64,000 bases of DNA. It comes from Paenibacillus lupini (GTDB taxonomy: Bacteria; Bacillota; Bacilli; Paenibacillales; Paenibacillaceae). Made by a program: the position numbers and the translations under genes. Within the stretch, counting starts at the first letter, position 1, and every line of letters starts with the position of its first letter. Positions 37,911 through 46,695 of this stretch are shown here, in pieces. Location of the stretch: NCBI RefSeq assembly GCF_011761355.1, contig NZ_JAASRW010000001.1:372001-436000 (forward strand), read 5' to 3'. The notes beneath the pieces were generated by a model. The model was not told the DNA's origin, ran no database searches, and saw only the letters and a list, made by a program, of their open reading frames with translations.

Positions 37911-38192
37911 CTAATCTTCGATGTCCGCCCACATCTCTTCGTCCACATCCAGCTTAATATTGGAGCGGAAGACGCGGCGGTTGTACTGCCGGTACATATA
38001 TTGCTCAATCGCCTCGAGCAGATTTGCTTCGATAATATATTGGCTCCGACCTTTAACCCATACTTCTGCGGTGAAGCCGTACTCTTCATCCCAGGACAGC
38101 TGCACCTCCACGTCCGAAGGTTGCACGCCTCTGCGATCTGCCATATGCAGACAAACGGCATTAATAATTTCGTCCGTGTAAATTCTTGTCAT
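37911..38192 (-). CDS. YxcD-like protein (DUF2653)
   Basis: A 93-residue protein resembling the DUF2653/YxcD family of Bacillales: IYTDEIINAVCLHMADRRGVQP then VEVQLSWDEEYGFTAEVWV, with an alternating helix-strand pattern. No known function. ATG at 38192 shares its A with the stop codon of the upstream membrane-protein gene, so the pair is translationally coupled. Confidence 0.75.
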   Translation of the reverse strand: MTRIYTDEIINAVCLHMADRRGVQPSDVEVQLSWDEEYGFTAEVWVKGRSQYIIEANLLEAIEQYMYRQYNRRVFRSNIKLDVDEEMWADIED

Positions 38193-38620
38193 TAGTAAGG
38201 TCTCCGTGTATCGGGATTATTTTTCTTCTTAAACATTCGGAACAGCGAGATAACAATTCTTACGAGCACGAAGATTGCAAGCAAGTTGATGATCAGACCA
38301 AAGAACTGACCCATACCGCCCATGCTGCCCATCATGCCGCCAAACAACATACCTGCGATTCCGCCTACGAGCATGCCTTTCATAAAGCTGCCTCCGCCGA
38401 AAAAGCCTTTGCTTGCCGTTGTGCCTGTTTTAGATGTTGTTGCACCAGTGTTTGTCTTCGTACCAGAAGTTGATTCTGATGCCGCTGGCTTCTTAGGTGT
38501 TGTCGTGTAGCTTTGTTTTGGCGATTTGAATCCGCCGCCTCGTTTTGCAGCATCCGCTTGACCAAGACCAAATGTCAGGAACAAAGCGAAAGCGATCATG
38601 ACCAGTAACCCTTTTTTCAT
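38192..38620 (-). CDS. Exported or membrane protein with glycine-rich helices
   Basis: A 142-residue protein. Signal-like helix 1-24 (MKKGLLVMIAFALFLTFGLG, ADAA), a Ser/Thr/Lys-rich low-complexity linker (26-70), a glycine/methionine-rich hydrophobic segment (about 72-105, GMLVGGIAGMLFGGMMGSMGG) and a last membrane helix (about 108-128) with a basic tail. The layout recalls Tim44/YjcG-like small membrane proteins. Partner of the YxcD-like gene. Function unknown. Confidence 0.65.
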   Translation of the reverse strand: MKKGLLVMIAFALFLTFGLGQADAAKRGGGFKSPKQSYTTTPKKPAASESTSGTKTNTGATTSKTGTTASKGFFGGGSFMKGMLVGGIAGMLFGGMMGSMGGMGQFFGLIINLLAIFVLVRIVISLFRMFKKKNNPDTRRPY

Positions 38621-38756
38621 TGTGTACTTCTCCTCCTGCTTCGATGTGTAGAGTATTCGTTGCTATCATACACATTTACGGCTAATATTAACGGAGGTTT
38701 CAAAATTTTTTATACACAATGTTCCAAATCATATATATGAACAGGGGAGAACCCAT

Positions 38757-39290
38757 ATGTCTTATCCTTCAGCTTATATCTCCTACTTGGTGGAATTTAA
38801 TGGTACACGGGATTTTTTCGAATGTCATGAGCTGCTCGAGGAGTACTGGAAAGAGCATCCGGATGATCCGCGGGCATCCATTTGGGTAGGTCTCATTCAA
38901 CTCGCAGTAGGTCAATATCATGAACGGCGCGGCAACGAAAAAGGCGCAGTCAAGATGTACGAAAAAGCGCTAGAGAAGCTGGATGAACAGTCGATTGACG
39001 AATTAGGCCTTGATGGCAGCGATGTTATAGCCGAATTATCACGCCATTATGGTTATTTATCGCGAGGAGAGCGGACGCCTTATCAGGATATGACGTTAAA
39101 AGTGACTGATCTGGGTCTAGAACAGCATTGTATTCAGCTATGCGACACGTTAAATGTGCAGTGGGGGAGTATCAGCCCAATGGATGAGGAAGCGCTTATC
39201 CACCGACACAAATTACGTGATCGCAGTGAGGTAATAGCAGAGCGGGCCGCGGCAGCAGAAACGAAAAAAAGGAACCGTCCATTGCAATAA
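38757..39290 (+). CDS. DUF309-family protein
   Basis: A 177-residue helical protein of the DUF309 (COG1547, YpuF) family; the diagnostic motif is FNGTRDFFECHELLEEYWKE, followed by WVGLIQLAVGQYHERRGN. The conserved Glu, His and Glu residues suggest a metal or nucleotide site, but the family has no proven function. GGGGAG precedes the ATG. Its stop codon lies in the loop of the following terminator. Confidence 0.85.
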   Translation: MSYPSAYISYLVEFNGTRDFFECHELLEEYWKEHPDDPRASIWVGLIQLAVGQYHERRGNEKGAVKMYEKALEKLDEQSIDELGLDGSDVIAELSRHYGYLSRGERTPYQDMTLKVTDLGLEQHCIQLCDTLNVQWGSISPMDEEALIHRHKLRDRSEVIAERAAAAETKKRNRPLQ

Positions 39291-39315
39291 GCGCTGGGTC
39301 CGGTTCCTTTTTGTT
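39265..39315. terminator. Bidirectional terminator spanning the DUF309 stop codon
   Basis: AAAGGAACCG pairs with CGGTTCCTTT; A and T runs flank both sides, so it serves the convergent carbonic anhydrase too. Confidence 0.8.
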
Positions 39316-39885
39316 TTATTTCAAATGTGTGTATCCATCTACGATCAGATCCAAAGCACCTGTATCCGGGTGAATGGCCATCCCGTGAACTGGAATATTT
39401 GGTGGCAGAAGCGGGTGGTTACGCACGATGCTTACGCTCTTTTCAACGCTTTCTTTCAAGTTGTCAAAGCCGGTCAGCCAGCGGTTAAGGTCAACACCGG
39501 AGTTGCGAAGAGTATCGATTGTTTGCTGCGGAATGCCGCGTTCCAGCATATGGCCTACTACCGTATCCGGGTTGATGCCAGTCATACCGCACTCGTGGTG
39601 GGCAATAATAAAGACTTCGTCTGCCTTGAGCTCATAGAGAGCAACAAGCACGCTTCGCATAATGTTGCCGAATGGCTGTGTGATGATTGCGCCAGCGTTT
39701 TTAATAATTTTTGCATCACCATTTTTCAAGTTCAACGCTTTTGGCAGCAGCTCGATGAGACGGGTGTCCATACAAGTGACTACTACAATTCTGCGGTCAG
39801 GAAATTTATCAGTCAGATACTGCTCATAATCTTTGTTTTCTACAAAAGCCTGGTTGTGAGTTAGAATTTTCTCTAAATTGTTCAT
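39316..39885 (-). CDS. Beta-class carbonic anhydrase
   Basis: A 189-residue zinc enzyme for reversible CO2 hydration. Zinc ligands and the catalytic dyad are seen as CMDTR (Cys, Asp-Arg) and HHECGM (His, Cys), with GDAKIIKNAGAII between them. It is similar to Bacillus YtiB in size and type. AGGAGG lies before ATG at 39885. The IscA-like gene upstream is 28 bases away and may be cotranscribed. Confidence 0.92.
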   Translation of the reverse strand: MNNLEKILTHNQAFVENKDYEQYLTDKFPDRRIVVVTCMDTRLIELLPKALNLKNGDAKIIKNAGAIITQPFGNIMRSVLVALYELKADEVFIIAHHECGMTGINPDTVVGHMLERGIPQQTIDTLRNSGVDLNRWLTGFDNLKESVEKSVSIVRNHPLLPPNIPVHGMAIHPDTGALDLIVDGYTHLK

Positions 39886-39913
39886 TTGGAAAGCCTCCTA
39901 AATAAGTTGAATA

Positions 39914-40234
39914 TTAGTTCTTTAAAAAACGTAGGTTCAGCGTGTAAATCTGATTGTCGCTCTTAAGACTGTAAAAACCGCTTGATACATTATAATCAAT
40001 GCGAAGCTCTGGCTCAAAGAAAACTTCATGCCGAGGTTCATACCAGAACGGGAATGGATCGCCTTGTGTCAGCTTGTCATCCGGGCCGCCTTGCTCGATT
40101 AATTGGAGAGCCGGGACACCGCTGACCACACAGCCGCAGCCTTCGGTATCATGCAGCAGCTTGAGCTGTTTATGGCCATCCTCTATGTAAGGAGTTAAGG
40201 CCTCTACAGCAGGAGCAGTAAAAGTAATGCGCAT
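39914..40234 (-). CDS. HesB/IscA-fold protein (YqkB-like)
   Basis: A 106-residue protein of the iron-sulfur biosynthesis (HesB/YadR/YqkB) fold. The A-type scaffold cysteines are only partly kept: GCGC is near residue 33 but the C-terminal Cys-Gly-Cys pair is absent, so it is probably not a classic cluster carrier. Start ATG at 40234 follows AGAGAGGAT. It lies upstream of carbonic anhydrase. Confidence 0.8.
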   Translation of the reverse strand: MRITFTAPAVEALTPYIEDGHKQLKLLHDTEGCGCVVSGVPALQLIEQGGPDDKLTQGDPFPFWYEPRHEVFFEPELRIDYNVSSGFYSLKSDNQIYTLNLRFLKN

Positions 40235-40368
40235 CGTATGATCCTCTCTTTCTCTCTACTCTACTAAAGACGAAAAGGTTAAAGTTGATTATACGTTTTG
40301 TAATCGGTAAGATCAAGTTATGCTCTGCTGAAAATGAGCAATTCGAAATAGGGAAGGTGGATGGAACT

Positions 40369-41883
40369 ATGACGGTACATAATGAAACAACAACAGCAAA
40401 GTTTATGGAAACAATCCGTAAAATTAAAAGCTATGAGGAAGCGCTTGGCCTTCTGTATTGGGATCTTCGGACAGGGGCACCGCGTAAAGGCATGGATACT
40501 CGTTCGGAAGTAATTGGCGTTTTGTCCGGGGATATGTTCAAGTTATCAACATCGCCAGAGCTTGGCGAATATTTGAACGAACTGGAGCAGCCTGCAGCGC
40601 AAGAACAGCTCTCCGAAATCGAGCGTAAACTCGTCAGCGAAACGCGGAAAGACTATGATCGAAGCGTCAAAATTCCTCCAAAGCTCTATCAGGAATATGT
40701 TGTCCTATCTTCGCAAGCAGAATCCAAGTGGGAAGAAGCAAAAGCGAATAATGATTATGCCAGCTTCCAACCTTACCTCGAAAAGGTTATCGATTACACG
40801 CAACAGTTTATTGATTTGTGGGGGCCAAAGGCAACCCGCTATGATACATTGCTTGATCAATATGAGCCAGGCATGACGACGGCAGAGCTGGACCGCGTTT
40901 TTGGCGGCTTGCGTGAACAATTGGTTCCACTTGCTTCTGCGATTGCAGCTTCACCACATCAGCCGGATACTTCATTCCTTGGTCAAAAATATGATAAACA
41001 AGCACAGAAAGCATTCAGCCTGTTCATTCTGAATCAAATGGGCTACAACTTCGAAGCCGGACGCCTAGACGAAAGTGTTCATCCATTCGCAACAGGTCTC
41101 AATCCAGGTGATGTCCGGATTACCACACGTTATCTAGAGGACGATGTAACGAGCGCACTCTTCGGTACAATTCATGAAGGCGGACATGCACTGTATGAGC
41201 AGAATCTGATGCCAGAGCTGATCGGAACGACACTTTGCACAGGTACATCGATGGGTATTCATGAATCACAATCGCGTTTCTGGGAAAATGTGATCGGCCG
41301 CAGCAAGCCGTTCTGGGAGCAGTATTTCGGCAAGCTGCAGGAAAAATTCCCTGGACAGCTTGATGTGTCCGTAGAAGATTTCTATCGGGGCATTAACGTT
41401 GTTGAGCCATCCCTCATTCGGATTGAAGCGGATGAGCTGACGTACAACCTGCACATTATTATTCGTTATGAGATCGAGAAAATGATCTTTAATGAAGGAG
41501 CTAAGGCTGCAGATCTGCCACAGATCTGGAACGACAAGTACAAGGAGTACCTTGGAATCGAGCCTCCATCGAATGCCGAAGGCGTGCTGCAGGATGTGCA
41601 CTGGTCCGGTGGAGCATTTGGCTACTTCCCATCTTACTCGCTTGGTAACATGTATGCGGCTCAAATCGCCGATACAATGGAGCGGGAGCTGGACGGCTTC
41701 TGGAATCTGGTAGGGCGCGGCGAGCTGCTTCCGATCAAGGAATGGCTGACAGAGCGGATCTACAAGTTTGGTAAGCTGAAGTCGCCTTCGGAGCTGATCC
41801 AAGACGTAACCGGCAAGCCTCTTGATCCTCAGCATCTGGTTACTTACTTGGAAAGGAAATATAAAGATATTTATAAGCTGTAA
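40369..41883 (+). CDS. M32-family metallocarboxypeptidase
   Basis: A 504-residue, mostly helical carboxypeptidase of the Taq/BsuCP type that removes C-terminal residues with broad specificity in the cytoplasm. Zinc motif HEGGH (about residue 267) with the downstream Glu in GIHESQSRFWEN; EALGLLYWDLRTGAPRKG near the start and FGYFPSYSLGNMYAAQ near the end are family landmarks. ATG at 40369 follows AAGGTGG; the frame is open from 40285 but without a ribosome site. Own terminator. Confidence 0.93.
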   Translation: MTVHNETTTAKFMETIRKIKSYEEALGLLYWDLRTGAPRKGMDTRSEVIGVLSGDMFKLSTSPELGEYLNELEQPAAQEQLSEIERKLVSETRKDYDRSVKIPPKLYQEYVVLSSQAESKWEEAKANNDYASFQPYLEKVIDYTQQFIDLWGPKATRYDTLLDQYEPGMTTAELDRVFGGLREQLVPLASAIAASPHQPDTSFLGQKYDKQAQKAFSLFILNQMGYNFEAGRLDESVHPFATGLNPGDVRITTRYLEDDVTSALFGTIHEGGHALYEQNLMPELIGTTLCTGTSMGIHESQSRFWENVIGRSKPFWEQYFGKLQEKFPGQLDVSVEDFYRGINVVEPSLIRIEADELTYNLHIIIRYEIEKMIFNEGAKAADLPQIWNDKYKEYLGIEPPSNAEGVLQDVHWSGGAFGYFPSYSLGNMYAAQIADTMERELDGFWNLVGRGELLPIKEWLTERIYKFGKLKSPSELIQDVTGKPLDPQHLVTYLERKYKDIYKL

Positions 41884-41904
41884 TTTATGGTTGTCTTAAA
41901 GGTG

Positions 41905-41934
41905 CCGCAGGAGAATATTCCTGCGGTTTTTTTT
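41905..41934 (+). terminator. Terminator of the carboxypeptidase gene
   Basis: CCGCAGGA pairs with TCCTGCGG, followed by TTTTTTTT. Confidence 0.92.
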
Positions 41935-41944
41935 GTTTTAACGG

Positions 41945-42062
41945 AGCATTTTGAATGATTCTGTAGAAGCGTTAGCGTTTGTTTTTGTTCACGGATTCCA
42001 TCCTCGATTTATTTATTCAAGGAATTCAGGAACAACGGCAATCGGAAGAACATTCAAAATGC
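41945..42062. repeat. Inverted repeat upstream of the ABC importer operon
   Basis: GCATTTTGAATG (41945-41956) and CATTCAAAATGC (42051-42062) are exact reverse complements, 94 bases apart, enclosing most of the leader. No known riboswitch motif is recognisable inside. Confidence 0.5.
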
Positions 42063-42117
42063 GGAGTGCATAGGCTATTGTACTTACTTAATTTGAGTAT
42101 CTACAGGAGGATTAGAG

Positions 42118-43128
42118 ATGAAGAGAAAGCTATGGCTGTCGCTGCTCCTCATTGTGGCGTTGACAACAACGGCTGCATTGGCGGGCTGCGGCAAAGGAAG
42201 CTCGGAGAAAACAAAGCTGACCATTGGCGAAGTAACACGGTCGGTCTTTTACGCTCCAGAATATGTGGCTCTTGCAAAAGGCTTCTTTGCAGATGAAGGG
42301 CTGGACGTGACGCTGACGACAACAGCAGGCGGGGACAAAACAATGACAGCACTGTTGTCCAACTCGATTGATGTTGCACTTGTTGGTTCGGAAACATCTA
42401 TTTATGTGTATCAGCAAGGCTCGGATGACCCGGTTATTAACTTTGCGCAGGTGACGCAAACCGATGGTACGTTCCTTGTGGCGCGTAATGATGCGAATTT
42501 TGATTGGAACAACTTAAAAGGTTCAACTTTCCTCGGACAGCGTAAAGGTGGAATGCCGCAAATGGCAGGTGAATTTACGCTGAAGAAGCATGAAATTAAC
42601 CCTCAAGAAGATCTGGAACTGATTCAGAACGTGGATTTCGCGAATATCGCTCCTGCATTTGCTTCTGGTACTGGGGATTATGTACAGCTGTTCGAGCCAA
42701 CGGCATCTGTATTTGAGAAAGAGGGTACTGGCAAGGTTGTCGCATCATTTGGTGTAGAGAGCGGTCATCTGCCTTATACCGTGTTTATGACGAAACAAAG
42801 CTATATTAAGAAAAATACAGCTGTGATCCAATCGTTTACAGATGCTATTCACCGTGCGCAGCTATGGGTACAGGAGAATGACGCCGCGACGATAGCAGAA
42901 GTTGTTGCGCCTTACTTCGATAATGTGGATAAAGACATTCTGATCAGCTCGATTGATCGTTATAAGCAGCAAGGCTCTTATGCTACTGATCCAATCATTG
43001 ATGAAGGCGAATGGAATAACCTGCTGGATGTCATGACTTCGGCTGGAGAGCTGAAGGAACGTACAGAGCATGACAAAATTGTTGATAACAGCTTTGCAGA
43101 AAAAGCAATTGAAGATGTGGAGAAGTAA
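42118..43128 (+). CDS. ABC importer substrate-binding lipoprotein (NMT1/THI5- or SsuA-like)
   Basis: A 336-residue lipoprotein: signal 1-23 with lipobox ALAGC and Cys at 24. The mature protein is a type II periplasmic-binding fold of the NMT1/THI5/SsuA group (APEYVALAKGFFADEGLDV, ALLSNSIDVALVGSE). These bind pyrimidine precursors of thiamine, aliphatic sulfonates, nitrate or similar anions; the ligand cannot be read off. AGGAGG precedes the ATG. First gene of a binding protein-ATPase-permease operon. Confidence 0.9.
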   Translation: MKRKLWLSLLLIVALTTTAALAGCGKGSSEKTKLTIGEVTRSVFYAPEYVALAKGFFADEGLDVTLTTTAGGDKTMTALLSNSIDVALVGSETSIYVYQQGSDDPVINFAQVTQTDGTFLVARNDANFDWNNLKGSTFLGQRKGGMPQMAGEFTLKKHEINPQEDLELIQNVDFANIAPAFASGTGDYVQLFEPTASVFEKEGTGKVVASFGVESGHLPYTVFMTKQSYIKKNTAVIQSFTDAIHRAQLWVQENDAATIAEVVAPYFDNVDKDILISSIDRYKQQGSYATDPIIDEGEWNNLLDVMTSAGELKERTEHDKIVDNSFAEKAIEDVEK

Positions 43129-43130
43129 GG

Positions 43131-43223
43131 CCACTTATGTGGTAATTCTTTAATATGATGCTTACGAAGTAAGAATCACCACAAAATGGCTAATATCAAG
43201 CCATTTATGTGGTAATTCTTTTT
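43131..43223 (+). promoter_or_regulatory. Three-copy repeat forming alternative hairpins between binding-protein and ATPase genes
   Basis: A 21-base element occurs twice directly (43131-43151, 43201-43221; one base different) and once inverted between them (43171-43190). The inverted copy can pair with the second copy (about 19 pairs, one bulge, one mismatch), giving a terminator-like hairpin followed by TTTTT directly before the GGGAGGG ribosome site of the ATPase gene, or with the first copy instead. It may lower ATPase/permease expression relative to the binding protein or respond to a signal. Confidence 0.7.
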
Positions 43224-43236
43224 GGGAGGGACTACA

Positions 43237-44034
43237 ATGGCTGGCGAAGATTATCGACTCGAGCTTAAGGACGTATCCCATGTTTATGTCAACGAGAAGG
43301 GGGCTTCCTTGGCCGTCGAGAAATTAAATTTGACGGTACGGCGCGGCGAGTTCGTCAGCCTCGTCGGTCCTAGCGGCTGCGGCAAAACGACCATTCTTAG
43401 TATGCTGGCGGGTTTATTTCCTCCAAGCAGCGGACAGGTGCTTCTTGCTGGGGTGCCTGTCCTTGGTCCGTCAAAGCTGGTTGGCTATATGCTGCAGCAG
43501 GATTTTTTGTTTCCATGGCGGACGATTCGAGACAACGCTGCGATTGGACTTGAAATAACCGGCGGTAAGACAGCAGCAGCCTTGAAGGAAGTAGATCGGC
43601 TTCTGACCGAGCTGGGATTGCCAGGTTCAGGGACCAAATATCCGCATGAGTTGTCTGGCGGTATGCGGCAGCGCGTTGCCTTGGCGCGTATGCTGGCAAC
43701 CAATCCGGAGGTTATGCTGCTGGATGAACCCTTTTCTGCGCTTGATCTGCATATTAAGCTTCAGCTTGAAGATCTAGTTGATGAAACGCTGACACGTCTA
43801 GGCAAAACGGCAGTTCTCGTTACCCATGATCTGGCGGAAGCCGTTGCCATGAGTGATCGAGTGATCGTGCTTGCCGCGAACCCAGGAAGAATCGTAAAGC
43901 AGCTTGAAGTACCGGAGGAGATCCGGCAGGTTACCCCGATGGAGGCACGTAAGCTGCCGGGCTTCCAGGATGTTTTTGATCAGCTGTGGGCAGAGCTTAA
44001 TCGTGTGGAAGGAGGCGGCGGGCATGCCGAATAA
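43237..44034 (+). CDS. ABC importer ATPase (NitT/TauT-type)
   Basis: A 265-residue nucleotide-binding subunit: Walker A GPSGCGKT, Q-loop LQQDFLFPW, signature LSGGMRQR, Walker B VMLLDEPFSALD and switch His in LVTHDLAEAV. Closest to SsuB/TauB/NrtD-like ATPases. ATG at 43237 lies six bases after GGGAGGG; GTG and ATG codons earlier in the frame sit within the hairpin. It overlaps the permease by 11 bases. Confidence 0.94.
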   Translation: MAGEDYRLELKDVSHVYVNEKGASLAVEKLNLTVRRGEFVSLVGPSGCGKTTILSMLAGLFPPSSGQVLLAGVPVLGPSKLVGYMLQQDFLFPWRTIRDNAAIGLEITGGKTAAALKEVDRLLTELGLPGSGTKYPHELSGGMRQRVALARMLATNPEVMLLDEPFSALDLHIKLQLEDLVDETLTRLGKTAVLVTHDLAEAVAMSDRVIVLAANPGRIVKQLEVPEEIRQVTPMEARKLPGFQDVFDQLWAELNRVEGGGGHAE

Positions 44035-44887
44035 ATGGCCTAAAAAGAATATTTCGTTATCCGGTATTCAAGAGGATCGCGTAAGTGATATGAAGGAACT
44101 TCATACGCAGTATAAGCAGAAGGCAAGACGGCTTACCGCAGCTGTTGGAACCACTCAAGCTGCGATTTTACTGCTGTTCATTGCCCTATGGGAAGCAGCA
44201 GGCCGACAAAGATGGATTGACCCGCTGCTGTTCAGTTATCCTACCAAGCTTATTAAGCAGCTGTGGAGCTCCATGGCTGACGGATCCATCTGGCCGCATA
44301 TTGGGATGACGGTATCAGAGACGATTATCGGATTTTTACTGGGTACACTGGTAGGTACAGCGATTGCTGCACTGCTTTGGTGGTTTCCTTTTCTATCAAG
44401 GGTACTTGATCCTTATCTTGTCGTATTGAACAGTTTACCGAAGGTAGCGCTTGGACCACTGTTTATTGTCAGTCTCGGACCGGGTTTCACTTCAATTGTG
44501 GCGGTAACCTTATCGGTGACCGTTATCATTACAACGATCAATATTTATAACCGGTTCAGAGAGATAGACGCCGGTTATATAAAGGTTGTCCGATTGTTTG
44601 GTGCGAATAGGGCACAGTTGTTCCGCCTTGTAATTTTGCCAGCGTCCTTTCCTGTGATCATCTCAGCGTTAAAAGTTAACGTAGGCCTTGCCTGGATTGG
44701 TGTAATTGTAGGGGAGTTCCTCGTTGCGAAGCTTGGACTCGGTTATTTGATGATTTATGGATTCCAGGTATTTAACTTTACCCTCGTACTATCGACCCTG
44801 ATTGTAATCGCGGTCGTTGCGACCATCATGTATCAACTTGTGTCGATATTGGAACGGAAGTTGACGTCAGGCTGGCGCGAGCGTTAG
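44024..44887 (+). CDS. ABC importer permease (NitT/TauT-type)
   Basis: A 287-residue inner-membrane subunit with about six helices and the ABC permease EAA-like loop near VVRLFGANRAQLFRLVILPASFP that docks to the ATPase. ATG at 44024 is eight bases after AAGGAGG and inside the ATPase end. The N-terminal 45 residues are polar and cytoplasmic. Completes the importer with the upstream lipoprotein. Confidence 0.92.
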   Translation: MPNKWPKKNISLSGIQEDRVSDMKELHTQYKQKARRLTAAVGTTQAAILLLFIALWEAAGRQRWIDPLLFSYPTKLIKQLWSSMADGSIWPHIGMTVSETIIGFLLGTLVGTAIAALLWWFPFLSRVLDPYLVVLNSLPKVALGPLFIVSLGPGFTSIVAVTLSVTVIITTINIYNRFREIDAGYIKVVRLFGANRAQLFRLVILPASFPVIISALKVNVGLAWIGVIVGEFLVAKLGLGYLMIYGFQVFNFTLVLSTLIVIAVVATIMYQLVSILERKLTSGWRER

Positions 44888-44924
44888 GATAAGGTATTAA
44901 TAAATCCGAACGTGAGGGAATTTA

Positions 44925-45893
44925 GTGGGTATTCGCATTATCAAAACAGCTCTAGCAGCCATTATAGCCATTTATACGGCTGTATATTTTCATTTGGATC
45001 CGCCGCTTGGTGCGGGTATTCTTGCTATTCTCGGTGTTGAAGTCAGCCGGATGAAAGGGCTGAAGAGCGCTATTGAGCGTTTCGTCGCTTCTTCACTGGG
45101 ACTTTTTTTTGCCTCTTTGGCATTTATAATTTTTGGTTTTCATATTTGGGTCGTGGCGTTATTTATCTTAATGACGTTCCCGGTATTGGCACGGTTTAAC
45201 CTAAAGGATGGAATTGTGACAAGTGCGGTTATCGTTTTCCAGCTGTTTGCTCATGGTGAAGTAACGGTTGATGTGCTTGTGAATGAAGTCCTTCTTATGC
45301 TTGTTGGTCTCGGCTGGGCGACGGTCATTAACTTTATCTACATGCCGAAGGATCAACATCTGCTTGAATCGCTCAAAGGTTCCGTAGAACGGCTATTTGG
45401 TATTGTTTTTACCGAGATGGCTTTAACACTGCGTAATCCTTCTCACATCTGGAACGGAAGTGAGCTGCTTGAGGCTCACAGGATAATAGAAGAAGGCGCG
45501 CGTAGAGCGGTGCTGAACAAGGAAAATCGTTTAATCGGCCAGGAGCATTATTGGTCTACTTACTTTGAGATGAGACGTCTGCAGCTGGAATCGGTTCAAG
45601 GGATGCTCGAGGAACTTGCGCTTGTCTATGAGAAGCTGCCGCAGAACGAACCGCTGGCAGAAATATTGGAGCTGCTCTCTGAAGAAGTCAAATCTGAGGT
45701 CTACCGGGGGATTACGGAGCAACGCTTGTCCGATCTTAGGCAGATGTACCGAGCAATGGAGCTCCCAAGAACACGTGATGAATTCGAAGTTCGTGCTGCC
45801 ATTTTGAAGATGAGGATGGAGCTTGAAAGATATTTGGAGATTGCGAAGAGATTAAAGAAAAGAAATGTCATGTTAGACAAAGCGGTGCCATAA
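44925..45893 (+). CDS. Aromatic acid exporter (ArAE/FUSC)-like membrane protein
   Basis: A 322-residue protein: four to five membrane helices in the first 145 residues (IKTALAAIIAIYTAVYFHLDPP is the typical opening of ArAE/DUF939 proteins), then a long, charged helical cytoplasmic domain (about 150-322). GTG start, with TGAGGG upstream, 37 bases after the permease stop, so it may be cotranscribed. Function as an exporter of aromatic acids is a family assumption. Confidence 0.82.
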   Translation: MGIRIIKTALAAIIAIYTAVYFHLDPPLGAGILAILGVEVSRMKGLKSAIERFVASSLGLFFASLAFIIFGFHIWVVALFILMTFPVLARFNLKDGIVTSAVIVFQLFAHGEVTVDVLVNEVLLMLVGLGWATVINFIYMPKDQHLLESLKGSVERLFGIVFTEMALTLRNPSHIWNGSELLEAHRIIEEGARRAVLNKENRLIGQEHYWSTYFEMRRLQLESVQGMLEELALVYEKLPQNEPLAEILELLSEEVKSEVYRGITEQRLSDLRQMYRAMELPRTRDEFEVRAAILKMRMELERYLEIAKRLKKRNVMLDKAVP

Positions 45894-45936
45894 AATAAAG
45901 AGGGATAAAATTCGTGGCGGCGCGGGAAAAGATTCA

Positions 45937-45966
45937 GTCACCCTAGACGAATGACCTGCATACACT
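45937..45966 (+). promoter_or_regulatory. Candidate sigma-E promoter of cotE
   Basis: CATACACT at 45959-45966 equals the sigma-E -10 consensus (CATACAMT); GTCACCCT at 45937-45944, 14 bp upstream, partly fits the -35. In Bacillus subtilis cotE has a sigma-E promoter, so position and identity agree. Confidence 0.5.
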
Positions 45967-46000
45967 TTAATTGAATGATTGTATGGAGGAGGTTAAATCG

Positions 46001-46558
46001 ATGACATTTGCAGATAAACAGCTACAAGGTAGAGAGATTATAACGAAAGCTGTCTGCGGGAAAGGTCGTAAGTTTTCCACTGTCTCTCATACCGTAACAC
46101 CGCCTCATCATCCGACTAGCATCTTAGGTGCATGGATAATCAACCACCAATATGAAGCGGTCAGATCGGGCGACGGCATTGAGGTAATAGGTACTTACGA
46201 TATCAATATTTGGTATTCGTACAGCAAAAACTCGCAAACGGACGTAGCAAAAGAATCCGTACATTATGTTGAGCATGTTCCTCTTTCTTATCTGGATCCG
46301 AAGCATCGGTCTGCTACAGAAGAAGTATCTTCCGATTGCATCCAAGAGCCAAACTGCATTGAGGCGAACATCTCATCGAGCGGTTCAGGTGTTACGGTTC
46401 GTGTTGAACGCGAATTTGCCGTAGAAATGATCGCCGAAACGAAGGTTTGGGTAGCCTGCTTCCCAGGCGGCTACGACGACGGTAAAGAACTTGACTTCGG
46501 TCTCGGCGACGGGGACTACGAGGATTTGGATCCGGATTTACTGGACGACGAACTGTAA
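46001..46558 (+). CDS. cotE: Outer spore coat morphogenetic protein CotE
   Basis: A 185-residue protein recognisable as CotE: REIITKAVCGKGRKFSTVSH, SILGAWIINHQYEAVRSGD and TYDINIWYSYSKNSQT match the conserved N-terminal half; the C terminus ends in an acidic run (LDFGLGDGDYEDLDPD). It assembles as a ring on the mother-cell side of the forespore and recruits outer coat proteins. ATG at 46001 is seven bases after GGAGGAGGT. In Bacillus cotE lies next to mutS, whereas here three genes are inserted. Confidence 0.95.
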   Translation: MTFADKQLQGREIITKAVCGKGRKFSTVSHTVTPPHHPTSILGAWIINHQYEAVRSGDGIEVIGTYDINIWYSYSKNSQTDVAKESVHYVEHVPLSYLDPKHRSATEEVSSDCIQEPNCIEANISSSGSGVTVRVEREFAVEMIAETKVWVACFPGGYDDGKELDFGLGDGDYEDLDPDLLDDEL

Positions 46559-46609
46559 TCCGGCTTTCCGCTTCTGTACTGTAAGATATGCCGCGAGAGC
46601 GGCAAATTC

Positions 46610-46630
46610 GAGGGCGAAAGCCCTCTTTTT
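46610..46630 (+). terminator. Terminator of cotE
   Basis: GAGGGC-GAAA-GCCCTC tetraloop hairpin followed by TTTTT. Confidence 0.92.
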
Positions 46631-46695
46631 GTTGAATTCGCACAATTTGGGCATGGGTTACGGGGATTCGAATCGAAGCAGAAGAAGGTGGCGGG

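Noticed and set aside
41935..42117. TPP riboswitch before the NMT1/THI5-like binding protein
   Set aside because: Neither the CTGAGA element nor the second conserved TPP-helix segment can be found.
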